The notes under the pieces are model-generated. The model did not search any database. It had not been told where the DNA came from and saw nothing but the letters and a program-made list of their open reading frames with translations. Shown piece by piece: positions 9,812 to 19,190 of a stretch of 64,000 nucleotides of DNA. Each line of letters opens with the position of its first letter. Position 1 is the stretch's first letter. Made by a program: the position numbers and the translations under genes. The stretch is from Microtetraspora fusca. Lineage in GTDB: Bacteria; Actinomycetota; Actinomycetes; Streptosporangiales; Streptosporangiaceae. The DNA lies in contig NZ_BBYK01000049.1 in NCBI RefSeq assembly GCF_001570365.1, positions 154,867 through 218,866 on the forward strand. The letters run 5' to 3'.

Positions 9812-10279
9812 GTGCACGTCGTCTATCCCGTCATCGTCTCCGCACTGTTGTTCTCCATCGGCGTCTACGGCGTGCTCGCCCGGCGCAACGCGATCCTCGT
9901 GCTGATGTCGGTCGAGCTGATGCTCAACGCGGTCAACCTCAATCTCGTCGTCTTCGACGTGTGGTTACGCGACCGGCTGCACGGCGGTCAGGTGCTCACG
10001 CTGTTCGTCATCGTGATCGCGGCGGCCGAGGTGGGGCTGGGCCTGGCGATCGTGCTCTCGGTCTTCAGGAACCGCCGGACCATCGACGTCGATCGGCTCC
10101 GGGACCTGAGCGAGCGCGATCTCATGAGCCCCGCGACCGCCGGGCCGCCCGGATCGGGCCCTGCCGCCCCACCCGAAGCCGGACCCGCCGGGCCATCCGG
10201 TCCCGGCGCGGCGGGGCCGCGGCCGGCCCCCTCAGGCTCGGGTTCCGCTGGAGCGCTCGACCTCTCGGAGGCCGGATGA
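9812..10279 (+). CDS. nuoK: NADH-quinone oxidoreductase subunit K with Pro/Ala-rich tail
   Basis: 155 residues from GTG 9812, one base after the nuoJ stop. The first 100 residues are a normal NuoK (three helices, [16 protein letters not shown] with the conserved Glu, and a second Glu in [11 protein letters not shown]). The remaining 55 residues are Pro/Ala/Gly-rich, as in NuoI and NuoJ. The stop overlaps nuoL (ATGA). Confidence 0.94.
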   Translation: MHVVYPVIVSALLFSIGVYGVLARRNAILVLMSVELMLNAVNLNLVVFDVWLRDRLHGGQVLTLFVIVIAAAEVGLGLAIVLSVFRNRRTIDVDRLRDLSERDLMSPATAGPPGSGPAAPPEAGPAGPSGPGAAGPRPAPSGSGSAGALDLSEAG

Positions 10280-12105
10280 TCGTCCTGGCCGCTCTCGCCG
10301 TCCTGCTGCCGTTCACGGGAGCCGCCGCCGGGTTGCTCGGCTCGCGGGTCCCGCGCCGCCGCACCTCCGCCCGTACGGCACGGCGGCGGGCGGCGTGGTT
10401 CGCGGTCGCGCCCGTCGCGCTCGCGGCGGTGGCGGCGGTGTGGCTGGCCGGGTGGCAGGCCACCGGCGGCGGCGAGGTGGCGGCGTGGCCGGTCCGGATC
10501 GAGACCGGCTCCGTGCCCATCTCCGTCGGGCTCCAGGTGGGCGGGCTCGCGGCCCTCGTCGGCGTCCTCGTCACCGTCGTGGCGCTCGCGGTCCAGGTCT
10601 ACTCCGTCGGATACATGCGGGACGACCCGCGCTATCCGTCGTACAGCTCGTTCATCAGCCTGTTCACCAGCGCCATGCTGCTCGTGGTCTACGCGGGCGA
10701 CCTGATCGTCCTGTACGTCGGCTGGGAGATCATGGGCCTGTGCTCCTACCTGCTGATCGGGCACTGGTGGGAGGACCGGGCCAACTCGCGGGCGGCGGTC
10801 AAGGCGTTCCTCGTGACCCGGCTCGGTGACGTCGGATTCCTGTTCGGGATCTTCACCCTCGGGCTGTCGGCGGGCAGCTTCCGCATCGACGACATCCTCG
10901 CCGCCGACCTGCCGAAGGGCACGCTCGTCGCCGCGACGATGCTGCTCCTCGCGGGGGTCGCGGGCAAGAGCGCCCAGGTGCCGCTGCACACGTGGCTGCC
11001 GGACGCCATGGCCGGCCCGACCCCGATCAGCGCGCTCATCCACGCGGCCACCATGGTCGCGGCGGGCATCTTCGTGGTCGCCCGGCTCTACCCGGCCTTC
11101 CTGGCGGCCCAGCCGACGCTGGACGTGCTCGGCGTGATCGCCGCCGTGGGCATGCTGGGCGCGGCGCTCGCCGCCCTGGCGCAGGACGACCTCAAGCGGG
11201 TGCTGGCGTACTCGACGATCAGCCAGCTCGCGCTCATGGCGGGGGCGCTGGCGGCCGGGTCGGAGCACGCCGCGATCTTCCACCTGGTGACGCACGGCGC
11301 GTTCAAGGCGCTGCTGTTCCTCTGCGCGGGCGTGGTCATCCACCACGTCGAGTCGAACCTGATGAGTCACATGGGCGGCCTCCGCTCCGCCCTGCCCGTG
11401 ACGTTCTGGACGATGACGATCGGATTCGCCGCGCTCGCCGGACTGCCGCCGGCCAGCGGTTTCTTCAGCAAGGACGCCGTGATCGCGGCCATCGAGCGCG
11501 CCCACGGCCCCGCGCAGCCCTTCCTGTACGGCTGCGCGCTCGTCACCGTGGGCGTGACGGGCGCCTACGCGGCCCGCGCCTGGCTGCGCACGTTCTTCGG
11601 CTCGCCGCGTACGGCCGTGCTGCCGCACGCGGGTGATCATGGACACCGCCGGGTGCCCCGCTCCATGCTGTGGCCGGTCGTGCTGCTCGCCGTACCCGCC
11701 CTGGGGCTCGGCTTCGCCGGGGTCCGCGACCTCGACGCGGAGTCGGCCGCGACCAGCGTGGTGATCGCGCTGCTCGGCGCGGGCGTCGTCTACGCGCTGT
11801 GGCGCGGCGCTCCGGAGCTGGACCCGGCGCGGATGCTCGGCCCCTTCCGCGCGCCGTGCGAGCGCGCCTTCTACCTGGACGCCGTCTACGACCGGCTGGT
11901 CGCCCGGCCGGTCCTGCGGCTCGCGCGCGGCGTGGTGCGCGCCGACGACCGGGTGGTCGACGGCGCCGTACGCGGGTCCGGGCGCGCGGCGGTCGGCCTG
12001 TCCGGGCTGCTGCGCCTCGCGCAGAACGGCAACGCCCAGCTCTACGTCACCGGCCTGCTCGCCGGGGTGTTGCTGATCGCGGTGGCGGTGGTGGTGCTGG
12101 GATGA
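10276..12105 (+). CDS. nuoL: NADH-quinone oxidoreductase subunit L
   Basis: 609 residues, normal for the distal antiporter-like pump subunit. The ATG overlaps the nuoK stop. Family motifs: [56 protein letters not shown] and FFSKDAVI. About 15 membrane helices, including a C-terminal piece that fits the long lateral helix. Confidence 0.96.
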   Translation: MIVLAALAVLLPFTGAAAGLLGSRVPRRRTSARTARRRAAWFAVAPVALAAVAAVWLAGWQATGGGEVAAWPVRIETGSVPISVGLQVGGLAALVGVLVTVVALAVQVYSVGYMRDDPRYPSYSSFISLFTSAMLLVVYAGDLIVLYVGWEIMGLCSYLLIGHWWEDRANSRAAVKAFLVTRLGDVGFLFGIFTLGLSAGSFRIDDILAADLPKGTLVAATMLLLAGVAGKSAQVPLHTWLPDAMAGPTPISALIHAATMVAAGIFVVARLYPAFLAAQPTLDVLGVIAAVGMLGAALAALAQDDLKRVLAYSTISQLALMAGALAAGSEHAAIFHLVTHGAFKALLFLCAGVVIHHVESNLMSHMGGLRSALPVTFWTMTIGFAALAGLPPASGFFSKDAVIAAIERAHGPAQPFLYGCALVTVGVTGAYAARAWLRTFFGSPRTAVLPHAGDHGHRRVPRSMLWPVVLLAVPALGLGFAGVRDLDAESAATSVVIALLGAGVVYALWRGAPELDPARMLGPFRAPCERAFYLDAVYDRLVARPVLRLARGVVRADDRVVDGAVRGSGRAAVGLSGLLRLAQNGNAQLYVTGLLAGVLLIAVAVVVLG

Positions 12106-12121
12106 CGGAGGTGCCCCGCGC

Positions 12122-13747
12122 ATGAGCTGGCTCCCGATCGCGATGCTCGCCGTCCCCCTGGTCGGCGCGGCCGTGCTGCTCCTCCCCGGGTTCGCCGGGC
12201 GGACGCCCCGCCGGTACGGCCTGGCCGTCTCCGGAGTGACACTGGCCCTCGCGGTCGTGCTGGCCGCGACCTTCGACTACGGCCACGCGGCCCGGATGCA
12301 GTTCGAGACCGACCTGTCGTGGATCCCGGGGCTGGCCCTGCGGTTCCACCTGGGCGTGGACGGCGTCTCGCTGCCGCTGGTCGTGCTGACCGCGCTGCTG
12401 ACGTTCCTGTGCTTCGTCCACCTGGCCGGTCGGCCGTCGCGCCGGCCCCGCGCGCTGGTGTTCACGCTGCTGGTCCTCGAAACGGGCGTGATCGGCACGT
12501 TCCTCGCGCTCGATCTGCTGCTGTTCTTCGTGTTCTTCGAGGTGGTCCTCGTCCCGATGTACTTCGTGATCGCCGTCTGGGGCGGGCCGGGACGGCGGGC
12601 GGCGGCTGTCAAGTTCATCCTGTACACGCTGCTCGGATCCGCCGTCATGCTGCTGGGGCTGCTGGTCGTCTGGGCCCAGGCGGGGACGCTGGACATGGTG
12701 GCCCTCGCCCAGGGCCACGGCATCGCGCGTTCGGCGCAGATCGTGGCGTTCCTGGCGATCGGCGTCGGCCTGGCGGTCAAGGCGCCGATGTGGCCGCTGC
12801 ACACCTGGCTGCCCGACGCGCACACCGAGGCGCCGACCGTGGGCTCGGTGCTGCTCGCCGGGGTGCTGCTCAAGATGGGCACGTACGGCTTCGCCCGCAT
12901 CGCGATCCCGATCCTGCCGGAGGGCGCCGCCGCGCTCGCCCCCTGGCTCGGCGCGTTCGCGGTGATCGGCATCGTCTACGGCTCCCTGGCGTGTCTCGCG
13001 CAGCGCGACCTCAAGCGGATGATCGCGTACTCGTCGGTCGGGCACATGGGGTTCGTGCTGCTCGGCTTCGCGACGCTGACCCCGGTCGGCGTCAACGCCG
13101 CCCTCTTCGGCAACGTCGCGCACGGCCTGATCACCGGGCTGCTCTTCTTCATCGCCGGTGCCGTCAAGGACCGGTACGGCACGGCCGACATGGCGCGGCT
13201 GGGCGGCGGGATGCTGAGCCGCCTGCCGTACATCGGGTCGTTGCTGACCTTCGCCTGCGTCGCGTCGCTGGGGCTGCCGGGCCTGGCCGGGTTCTGGGGG
13301 GAGATGCTCGCGCTGTTCGGGGCGTTCCGGCCCGCCGCCGAGCTGTCCCGGCCGCTGTTCCTGGTCTTCATGGTGATCGGCGGCGTCGGCACCGTCCTGA
13401 CCGCCGCGTACTTCCTGCGGATGCTCTCCCGGGTGACGCACGGGAGCCCGGCGGTGCCGGAGGGGCCGCCGGTCACGTCGGCGGAGGAGGTGCGCGAGGT
13501 CCTGGGCGGCGAGGGGCCGGTGGAACCGGTCGCCACGGGAACGGTCGTGGCCGCCGTCGCGGCTCCGGGCGCTCCGGGTTTCGGCGGGCTCGGGGAGCCG
13601 CCTGAACGGCGCGACGTGACCGCGTACGAGCTGGCCGCCTGGGTGCCGCTGGTCGTGCTGATCCTGATCTTCGGCCTCTGGCCGAAGGCGCTGCTGGCCA
13701 CCACAACGCCGGCCGTGCAGGCCATCCTCCGGGGGGTGGGCGCGTGA
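12122..13747 (+). CDS. nuoM: NADH-quinone oxidoreductase subunit M
   Basis: 541 residues, starting 16 bases after nuoL behind a GGAGG site. It shows the conserved helix-5 Glu region (FFVFFEVVLVPMYFVI), HTWLPDAHTEAPTVGSVLLA and the CLAQRDLKRMIAYSSVGHMG segment. A loop of about 60 Glu/Pro/Val/Gly-rich residues near residue 450 lies between late helices and is longer than usual. The stop overlaps nuoN (GTGA). Confidence 0.96.
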   Translation: MSWLPIAMLAVPLVGAAVLLLPGFAGRTPRRYGLAVSGVTLALAVVLAATFDYGHAARMQFETDLSWIPGLALRFHLGVDGVSLPLVVLTALLTFLCFVHLAGRPSRRPRALVFTLLVLETGVIGTFLALDLLLFFVFFEVVLVPMYFVIAVWGGPGRRAAAVKFILYTLLGSAVMLLGLLVVWAQAGTLDMVALAQGHGIARSAQIVAFLAIGVGLAVKAPMWPLHTWLPDAHTEAPTVGSVLLAGVLLKMGTYGFARIAIPILPEGAAALAPWLGAFAVIGIVYGSLACLAQRDLKRMIAYSSVGHMGFVLLGFATLTPVGVNAALFGNVAHGLITGLLFFIAGAVKDRYGTADMARLGGGMLSRLPYIGSLLTFACVASLGLPGLAGFWGEMLALFGAFRPAAELSRPLFLVFMVIGGVGTVLTAAYFLRMLSRVTHGSPAVPEGPPVTSAEEVREVLGGEGPVEPVATGTVVAAVAAPGAPGFGGLGEPPERRDVTAYELAAWVPLVVLILIFGLWPKALLATTTPAVQAILRGVGA

Positions 13748-15180
13748 TCCAGTCCATCGACTACGTTGCGATCGGCGCGCCGCTGGCGCTCGCGCTGACG
13801 GCCGGGCTGGTGCTGCTGCTCGACGCCTTCCTGCCCCGCCGTACGCCGGGGCCGCTCGGGCTGGTCACGCTGGCCGGGGTCGTGGTCGCGGGCGGCTTCG
13901 TCGCGGCGCAGGCCCTCGGCGGCGGGGAGCGGCGCACGTTCTGCACGGGCGGCGGCGGGTGCTCCTTCGTGGTGGACGGGTTCACGCTCGTGCTGTCCGG
14001 GCTGGTACTCGGCGCCGGGGTCGTGGTCGTGCTGCTGTCGATGACCGAACTGGCGGAGCGGCGCATCCCGCCCGGCGAGTGGTACTTCCTGCTGCTGTGC
14101 GCCCTGACCGGTGCGGTCCTGCTGCCCGCCGCGCGCGACCTGGCCACGCTCGTCGTGGCGCTCGAACTGGTCTCCCTGCCGGTGTTCGCGCTGACCGCGC
14201 TGAAGCGGTACGACGGCCGGGCCTCCGAGGCGGCGCTCAAGCTCTTCCTCGTGTCGGTGATCTCCACCGCCGTCATGCTGTTCGGCGTCTCGCTGCTGTA
14301 CGGGCTGACCGGGACGCTCTATCTGGAGCCGCTCTCGACGGCCCTCTCCGGTGCTCCCGCTCCCGGGGCGGTGTCCGTCGCGGTCGTGCTGGTCCTGGCC
14401 GGGTTCGCGTTCAAGGTGGCGGCGGTGCCGTTCCACTTCTGGGCGGGCGACGTCTACCAGGGCGCGCCCGTGCCGGTCGCGGCGCTGCTCTCGGTCGTCT
14501 CCAAGGCCGCCGGGTTCGCCGGACTGATCCTCGTCCTGACCGTCGGGCTGCCCGGGCAGGCGGCGCTGTGGGCGCCCCTCATCGCGGTCGTGGCCGCGTT
14601 GACCATGACCGCCGGGAACGTCCTCGCCCTGCGCCAGCGCGCCGCGCTGCGGCTGCTCGCCTGGTCGTCGGTCGCCCAGTCCGGCTACATCCTCGCCCCG
14701 CTCGCGGTGATCGCCGGGAGCGCCCGCGACGCCTCCGTGGTGTACCTCGTCATCTACGCCGCGATGAACCTCGGTGCGTTCGCGGTGGTCATGGCGGTCT
14801 CCCGTACGGCGGCGCGGGGCGAGCTGGACGGCTACCGCGGGCTCGCCTTCCGGCGGCCCGGAGCGGCGGTCGCGCTCGCCTTCTTCCTCCTCTGCCTGGC
14901 CGGCCTGCCGCCGGGGCTCGCCGGGCTGTTCGCCAAGGTCGTGGTGTTCCGCCAGATCGTGGAGGGCGGGCTCGGGTGGCTCGCCGTCGTCATGGCGGTC
15001 AACACGGTGATCGGGCTCTACTACTACATCGCCTGGACGGCCCGGCTGTTCACGCCCGCCCCGGCCGGGCCCGGGCGGGTGTCCGCGCCGGTGTCGGCCG
15101 TGCTCGCGGTGGGGATCGCGGTCCTGGTCACTCTGGCCTTTTCGGTCGCTCCGCAACTGGTGCTCTCCGTCGCCGGATGA
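13744..15180 (+). CDS. nuoN: NADH-quinone oxidoreductase subunit N
   Basis: 478 residues from a GTG overlapping the nuoM stop. Typical NuoN features: LVVALELVSLPVFALTALKR, the FKVAAVPFHFWAGDVYQGAP segment with the pump Lys, and 13-14 helices. Last nuo gene of the cluster. An inverted pair TTCCCAA/TTGGGAA lies in the 84 bases before htpX. Confidence 0.96.
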   Translation: MIQSIDYVAIGAPLALALTAGLVLLLDAFLPRRTPGPLGLVTLAGVVVAGGFVAAQALGGGERRTFCTGGGGCSFVVDGFTLVLSGLVLGAGVVVVLLSMTELAERRIPPGEWYFLLLCALTGAVLLPAARDLATLVVALELVSLPVFALTALKRYDGRASEAALKLFLVSVISTAVMLFGVSLLYGLTGTLYLEPLSTALSGAPAPGAVSVAVVLVLAGFAFKVAAVPFHFWAGDVYQGAPVPVAALLSVVSKAAGFAGLILVLTVGLPGQAALWAPLIAVVAALTMTAGNVLALRQRAALRLLAWSSVAQSGYILAPLAVIAGSARDASVVYLVIYAAMNLGAFAVVMAVSRTAARGELDGYRGLAFRRPGAAVALAFFLLCLAGLPPGLAGLFAKVVVFRQIVEGGLGWLAVVMAVNTVIGLYYYIAWTARLFTPAPAGPGRVSAPVSAVLAVGIAVLVTLAFSVAPQLVLSVAG

Positions 15181-15264
15181 TCGTTTCCCAAGGGGAACGT
15201 TCTGCCTGGCCACACACGTTGGGAAGGGTGAACGCACCAAATCGGGAGCTCGTGAGGAGGGGGC

Positions 15265-16113
15265 GTGCACCACAACGGCCTGCGTACCGCGATCCTTCTG
15301 GGGGCTCTCTCCGCGTTGATTCTGGTCGCGGGGGCCTGGCTCGGAGGCGGCTCCGGTGTGCGGCTGGCCCTCGTGATCGCGCTGCTGACCAACGGGATCG
15401 CCTATTTCTTCTCCGACCGGATCGCCCTCTCCGCGATGCGGGCGCGCCCCGTCAGCGAGGTGGAGCAGCCGGTCCTCTACCGCATCGTCCGCGAGCTGTC
15501 CTACGACGCGCGCCAGCCGATGCCCCGGATCTACGTCTCCCCGACCATGCAGCCCAACGCGTTCGCCACGGGACGGAACCCGCGCAACGCGGCCGTCTGC
15601 GTCACCCACGGCCTCCTCACGATGCTGGACGCGCGGGAGCTCAGGGGAGTGATCGGGCACGAGCTGTCCCACGTCTACAACCGGGACATCCTGATCTCGT
15701 CGGTCGCCGGAGCGCTGGCCACGATGATCACGTACTTCGGATACGTCGGGATGTTCTTCGGTTCGGACGACGACGATGGCCCGGGCTTCCTCGGCGCGCT
15801 GCTCATGATGATCCTGGGCCCGGTGGCCGCGTCCATGATTCAGATGGCGATCTCCCGCTCGCGCGAGTTCGCCGCCGACGAGTCGAGCGCCCGGCTCACC
15901 GGCGACCCGCTGGCGCTGGCCTCGGCGCTCCGCAAGATAGAGATGGGCACCCGGCGGCTGCCGCTGCCGGAGAACGGCCGGCTGGCCTCGGCGAGCCACA
16001 TGATGATCGCGAACCCCTTCCGCGGCGCGGGCGTCGGCAAGCTGTTCTCGACCCACCCGTCGACCGCCGAGCGGGTCGCCCGGCTGGAGCGGATGGCCGG
16101 CTACCGTCGCTGA
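15265..16113 (+). CDS. htpX: Membrane zinc metalloprotease HtpX
   Basis: 282 residues, the usual HtpX length. Two N-terminal helices, the PRIYVSPTMQPNAFATGRNP substrate-groove region, zinc motif HELSH with a downstream REFAADE ligand, and a helix pair between them. The family degrades misfolded membrane proteins. An htpX gene right after a second nuo cluster is, as far as I recall, also the Streptomyces arrangement. With the M48 gene after nuoA, two related proteases bracket the complex I genes. Confidence 0.93.
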   Translation: MHHNGLRTAILLGALSALILVAGAWLGGGSGVRLALVIALLTNGIAYFFSDRIALSAMRARPVSEVEQPVLYRIVRELSYDARQPMPRIYVSPTMQPNAFATGRNPRNAAVCVTHGLLTMLDARELRGVIGHELSHVYNRDILISSVAGALATMITYFGYVGMFFGSDDDDGPGFLGALLMMILGPVAASMIQMAISRSREFAADESSARLTGDPLALASALRKIEMGTRRLPLPENGRLASASHMMIANPFRGAGVGKLFSTHPSTAERVARLERMAGYRR

Positions 16114-16160
16114 CCTCCTCCTCGGAGGGACGCGTGAGCTGGAGTGCCCCTCCCAGCACT

Positions 16161-16198
16161 AGACCGGTCACGTCGAGGCGAGGGTGCGTGACCGGTCT
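16161..16198. terminator. Bidirectional terminator-like hairpin
   Basis: AGACCGGTCACG (16161-16172) and CGTGACCGGTCT (16187-16198) form a perfect 12-bp stem with a 14-base loop between the converging htpX and beta-propeller genes. Confidence 0.75.
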
Positions 16199-16230
16199 GT
16201 CGTTCGTACGCGGGTCCGTGGGGCGTGGGG

Positions 16231-17280
16231 TCATTCGCCCGGCAGCCACCACACGTAAACCTTGGAGCCGAGCTTGATCGTGTCGATCGTGCTCGTGGCG
16301 CCCGATTCGGGGTCGAGAGAGCGACGCACGATGCCGGTCGTGTCGCCGTCCTTGTTCGAGCGCAGATCCCACAGTGTCAGCGCGCCGGAGGCGTCCCAGC
16401 TGATCTGGTGGGGTGACTCGGTCTTCGGCACTTTCACGTCCACGGCGGCGCCGACACTGTCGGCCTCCAGGTCGTAGACGCGCAGGCGCAGCTTGTTCGA
16501 CGACGTGCTGATCATGACGGCGACGCTGTTGCCGTCGTCCGCCACGGCCTGCGGCATGTTGTTGGCGACGACCTGCGGCACGACGCGGCGGGCGGTCGTG
16601 GCGCCGTTCTCGTCGAGGACGACGAACTCGGTGGTGTTCTCGCCGGTGTAGCGGGTCGCCAGAATGCGGCGGCCGTCGGGGCTGAAGCCCTGGGGGGAGA
16701 GCTTCGGCGAGATCTTGCTGACCTTGCCCGACTTGAGGTCGACGAGCAGCGTGGGGAGCTTGTCGTGTGCGTCCGAGTAGTCGAGCAGGATGCGCCGGCC
16801 GTCCTGCGACAGCTTGGCATCGACGTCGCCCATGCCGACGCCCTTGGGCAGGCGGGCCGTCGTACCGGGCAGCGCCCGAACCCGGTTCGTCGCGAAGTCG
16901 CGGACCACCAGCTTGCTGTCCGACTTGCGGAAGTAGGCCGCGTACCGACCGTCGCCGCTGAGGGCGAACTCGGACACCAGTTCCTTGTCGACCTTGCCGG
17001 CGGCGGTGACAGGGTTGACCCGGGCGTCGGTGAGCGTGCGGATCGTGCCGTCGCGCATGACGATCGTCCATTGCCCGCAGGGAATGTTGTATTCCTCGCC
17101 CTTCTTCAGGCACGCCTTCACCCGGGCGTAGCGGACCTCCCCCTTCGCGGCGGAGGAGGCTCCCGTTCTCGTCTCCGCGGTTGCGGCGGCGCCCGTACGC
17201 GCCTGGGCGGCGGCGGGGGCGGTCAGGACGGAGACCGTCGCGGCGACCGCGGCGGCGAGGATCGCCGTTTTCCTTGTCAT
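16231..17280 (-). CDS. Secreted beta-propeller-like protein
   Basis: 349 residues with a Sec-type signal (MTRKTAILAAAVAATVSVLT, then APAAAQA, cleavage near residue 27). The rest shows spaced TolB/WD40-like blades: FALSGDGRYAAYF, KLSQDGRRILLDY, GFSPDGRRILATR, AVADDGNSVAVMI and QISWDASGALTLWD. Such secreted propellers usually bind other proteins or glycans. No catalytic residues are evident and the partner is unknown. Confidence 0.72.
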   Translation of the reverse strand: MTRKTAILAAAVAATVSVLTAPAAAQARTGAAATAETRTGASSAAKGEVRYARVKACLKKGEEYNIPCGQWTIVMRDGTIRTLTDARVNPVTAAGKVDKELVSEFALSGDGRYAAYFRKSDSKLVVRDFATNRVRALPGTTARLPKGVGMGDVDAKLSQDGRRILLDYSDAHDKLPTLLVDLKSGKVSKISPKLSPQGFSPDGRRILATRYTGENTTEFVVLDENGATTARRVVPQVVANNMPQAVADDGNSVAVMISTSSNKLRLRVYDLEADSVGAAVDVKVPKTESPHQISWDASGALTLWDLRSNKDGDTTGIVRRSLDPESGATSTIDTIKLGSKVYVWWLPGE

Positions 17281-17368
17281 CGCTTGCTCCTTTCGTCACC
17301 TGATAGATGCGGATCGTGGGCGAAAGGTTGCGTTACGAATCGGCCACGATGTGTCGCACATCACTTCC

Positions 17369-17391
17369 TTTCCTACTGTTCAAGTAGGAAA
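17369..17391. promoter_or_regulatory. Inverted repeat upstream of the peptide transporter
   Basis: TTTCCTAC-TGTTCAA-GTAGGAAA forms a perfect 8-bp inverted repeat about 93 bases before the substrate-binding protein start, between two divergent genes. Candidate operator. Confidence 0.4.
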
Positions 17392-17483
17392 AGCGGTGGA
17401 AGATCCGCATATGGATGGTGTTTACTGCTTCTAGCCATTTGGGGCGTTTGAGTAGACAGATCACGGTGCCGGGAAGGTGTGGC

Positions 17484-19136
17484 ATGGCGGATATCGACGA
17501 GCGCGGCGCATTCAGCCGTCGCGGGCTGCTCAAGGCGGCCGTCACCGGTGTGACCATCCTGTCCGCGGCCACGCTGCTTGAGGCGTGCGGAGCGGCGCCG
17601 GCGCGCGAGTCCGGGACGTCCGGATCGGGCGGGAGCGCCGCCGCGGGCACGGACACCGGCAAGGAGATCGAACTGCTCCGGGTCGCGCTGCCCGGGTCGC
17701 TGTCGAACCTCTATCCCGGCCAGGAGTCCGGCATCCTGAACTACTACGTCGCCGGGATCTGCATGGAGGGCCTGGTCGGCGTCGACACCTCCGGCGCGAT
17801 CGTCCCCGCGCTCGCCTCCAAGGTCGAGCGCGCGTCGCCGACGACGTACGTCTACACGATCCGCGACGACGCGAAGTTCCACGACGGCAGCCCCGTCACC
17901 GCCGACGACATCCTCCACTCCATCGAGATGGCCAGGGACGCGAAGGTGTCGCCGAGCACGGCGAGCTACTGGGCCAACCTCGACAAGGCCACCAAGTCGG
18001 GCGCGAACGAGATCACGCTGACCAGCAAGACCGCCGACGAGGCGTTCGGCTGGATCCCGTCCAACGTCGACGCGCTGTGGATCGCGCCCAAGGCCGTCTG
18101 GGAGAAGGCGAAGAACCAGATCGGCACCGCGCAGTCCCCGCTGGTCGGCTCCGGGCCGTACAAGGTGACGGAGTTCGCCCCGGACTCGCACGTCGAGCTC
18201 ACCCGCGTGGACACCTGGCGCGGTCCCCGGCCCAAGGTCGCCAAGATCCGCTTCGAGTTCATCGCCGACGACAACACGCGGCTGCTGGCGTGGCAGGCGA
18301 ACAAGGCCGACATGTCGCTCAACGTGCCGCTCGCCCAGGCACGGCAGTGGGAGGCCGCCCCCGGCACCCGCGTCGTGTACGCGGCCGACCGCTCGTACGC
18401 GGGGCTCACCTTCAACGTCACGGCCAAGCCGTTCGACGACGTCCACGTGCGCAAGGCCGTCGCCCACGCGATCAACCGCGACGCGATCGTGAAGAACATC
18501 CTGCACGGCCGCGGCCAGGTCGCGACCGCGCTGTCCACTCCGGAGCAGTTCGGCGGCCTGTGGACACCCGAGCAGGCGACGAAGGAGCTGGCCGCGATCC
18601 CGCAGTACGCCTACGACCTGGAGCAGGCGAAGAAGGAGCTCGCCCAGTCATCGGTGCCGAACGGCTTCACCGCGTCGCTGTCGTACCCCAACACCGGCCC
18701 GCACCTCGGCACCGCCGCGCTCGCCTTCGCCGCGGACCTGAAGAAGATCGGCATCACGCTCGAGGTCAAGGAGCTGCCCATCGAGCAGTGGCTCGCCGAG
18801 CTGAACACCTTCCCGCCGCTGAGCTACATGTGGTACTTCAACACGACCGGCGACCCGGCCGAGCTCGCGAGCTGGTTCCTCGGCGAGGGCAACCCGGCGA
18901 AGTACGCGAACGACGGCGTCGCGGCCACCATGGCGAAGTCGGGCGCCGAGTCGGACCCGGCCCGGCGCGCCGCCCTGCTGGTCGAGGCGCAGAGCGCCCA
19001 GGCGGCGGACGTGGCGTACCTGCCGCTGTGGTGGGGGCAGTCGGCGATCGCCCTGAGCAGCGCGGTCGGCGTGCGGGACTACACCTCCTACACGCTGCTG
19101 GCCAACTGGCCGGACCACCTCTACGCGGCCAAGTGA
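17484..19136 (+). CDS. ABC transporter substrate-binding lipoprotein, dipeptide/oligopeptide family 5
   Basis: 550 residues from ATG 17484 behind a GGAAGG site. The N-terminus has a twin-Arg stretch (SRRGLLKAA), a hydrophobic core and a lipobox (LLEAC), fitting a Tat-exported lipoprotein. The body is an SBP_bac_5 fold: YTIRDDAKFHDGSPVTADDI is the classic signature, and GSGPYKVTEF follows. It captures peptides or similar ligands outside the membrane. The permeases and ATPase follow at once, making a complete importer operon. Confidence 0.92.
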   Translation: MADIDERGAFSRRGLLKAAVTGVTILSAATLLEACGAAPARESGTSGSGGSAAAGTDTGKEIELLRVALPGSLSNLYPGQESGILNYYVAGICMEGLVGVDTSGAIVPALASKVERASPTTYVYTIRDDAKFHDGSPVTADDILHSIEMARDAKVSPSTASYWANLDKATKSGANEITLTSKTADEAFGWIPSNVDALWIAPKAVWEKAKNQIGTAQSPLVGSGPYKVTEFAPDSHVELTRVDTWRGPRPKVAKIRFEFIADDNTRLLAWQANKADMSLNVPLAQARQWEAAPGTRVVYAADRSYAGLTFNVTAKPFDDVHVRKAVAHAINRDAIVKNILHGRGQVATALSTPEQFGGLWTPEQATKELAAIPQYAYDLEQAKKELAQSSVPNGFTASLSYPNTGPHLGTAALAFAADLKKIGITLEVKELPIEQWLAELNTFPPLSYMWYFNTTGDPAELASWFLGEGNPAKYANDGVAATMAKSGAESDPARRAALLVEAQSAQAADVAYLPLWWGQSAIALSSAVGVRDYTSYTLLANWPDHLYAAK

Positions 19137-19190
19137 TCGGCATGACTCCGCGTCGACGGACGGGCGGGTGGACGGGCCGGTGAGGAGACC

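Noticed and set aside
12976..16056. A 1026-residue minus-strand frame through nuoM, nuoN and htpX
   Set aside because: Very high Arg/Gln/His content and antisense to three clear genes; an artefact of high GC at the third codon position.
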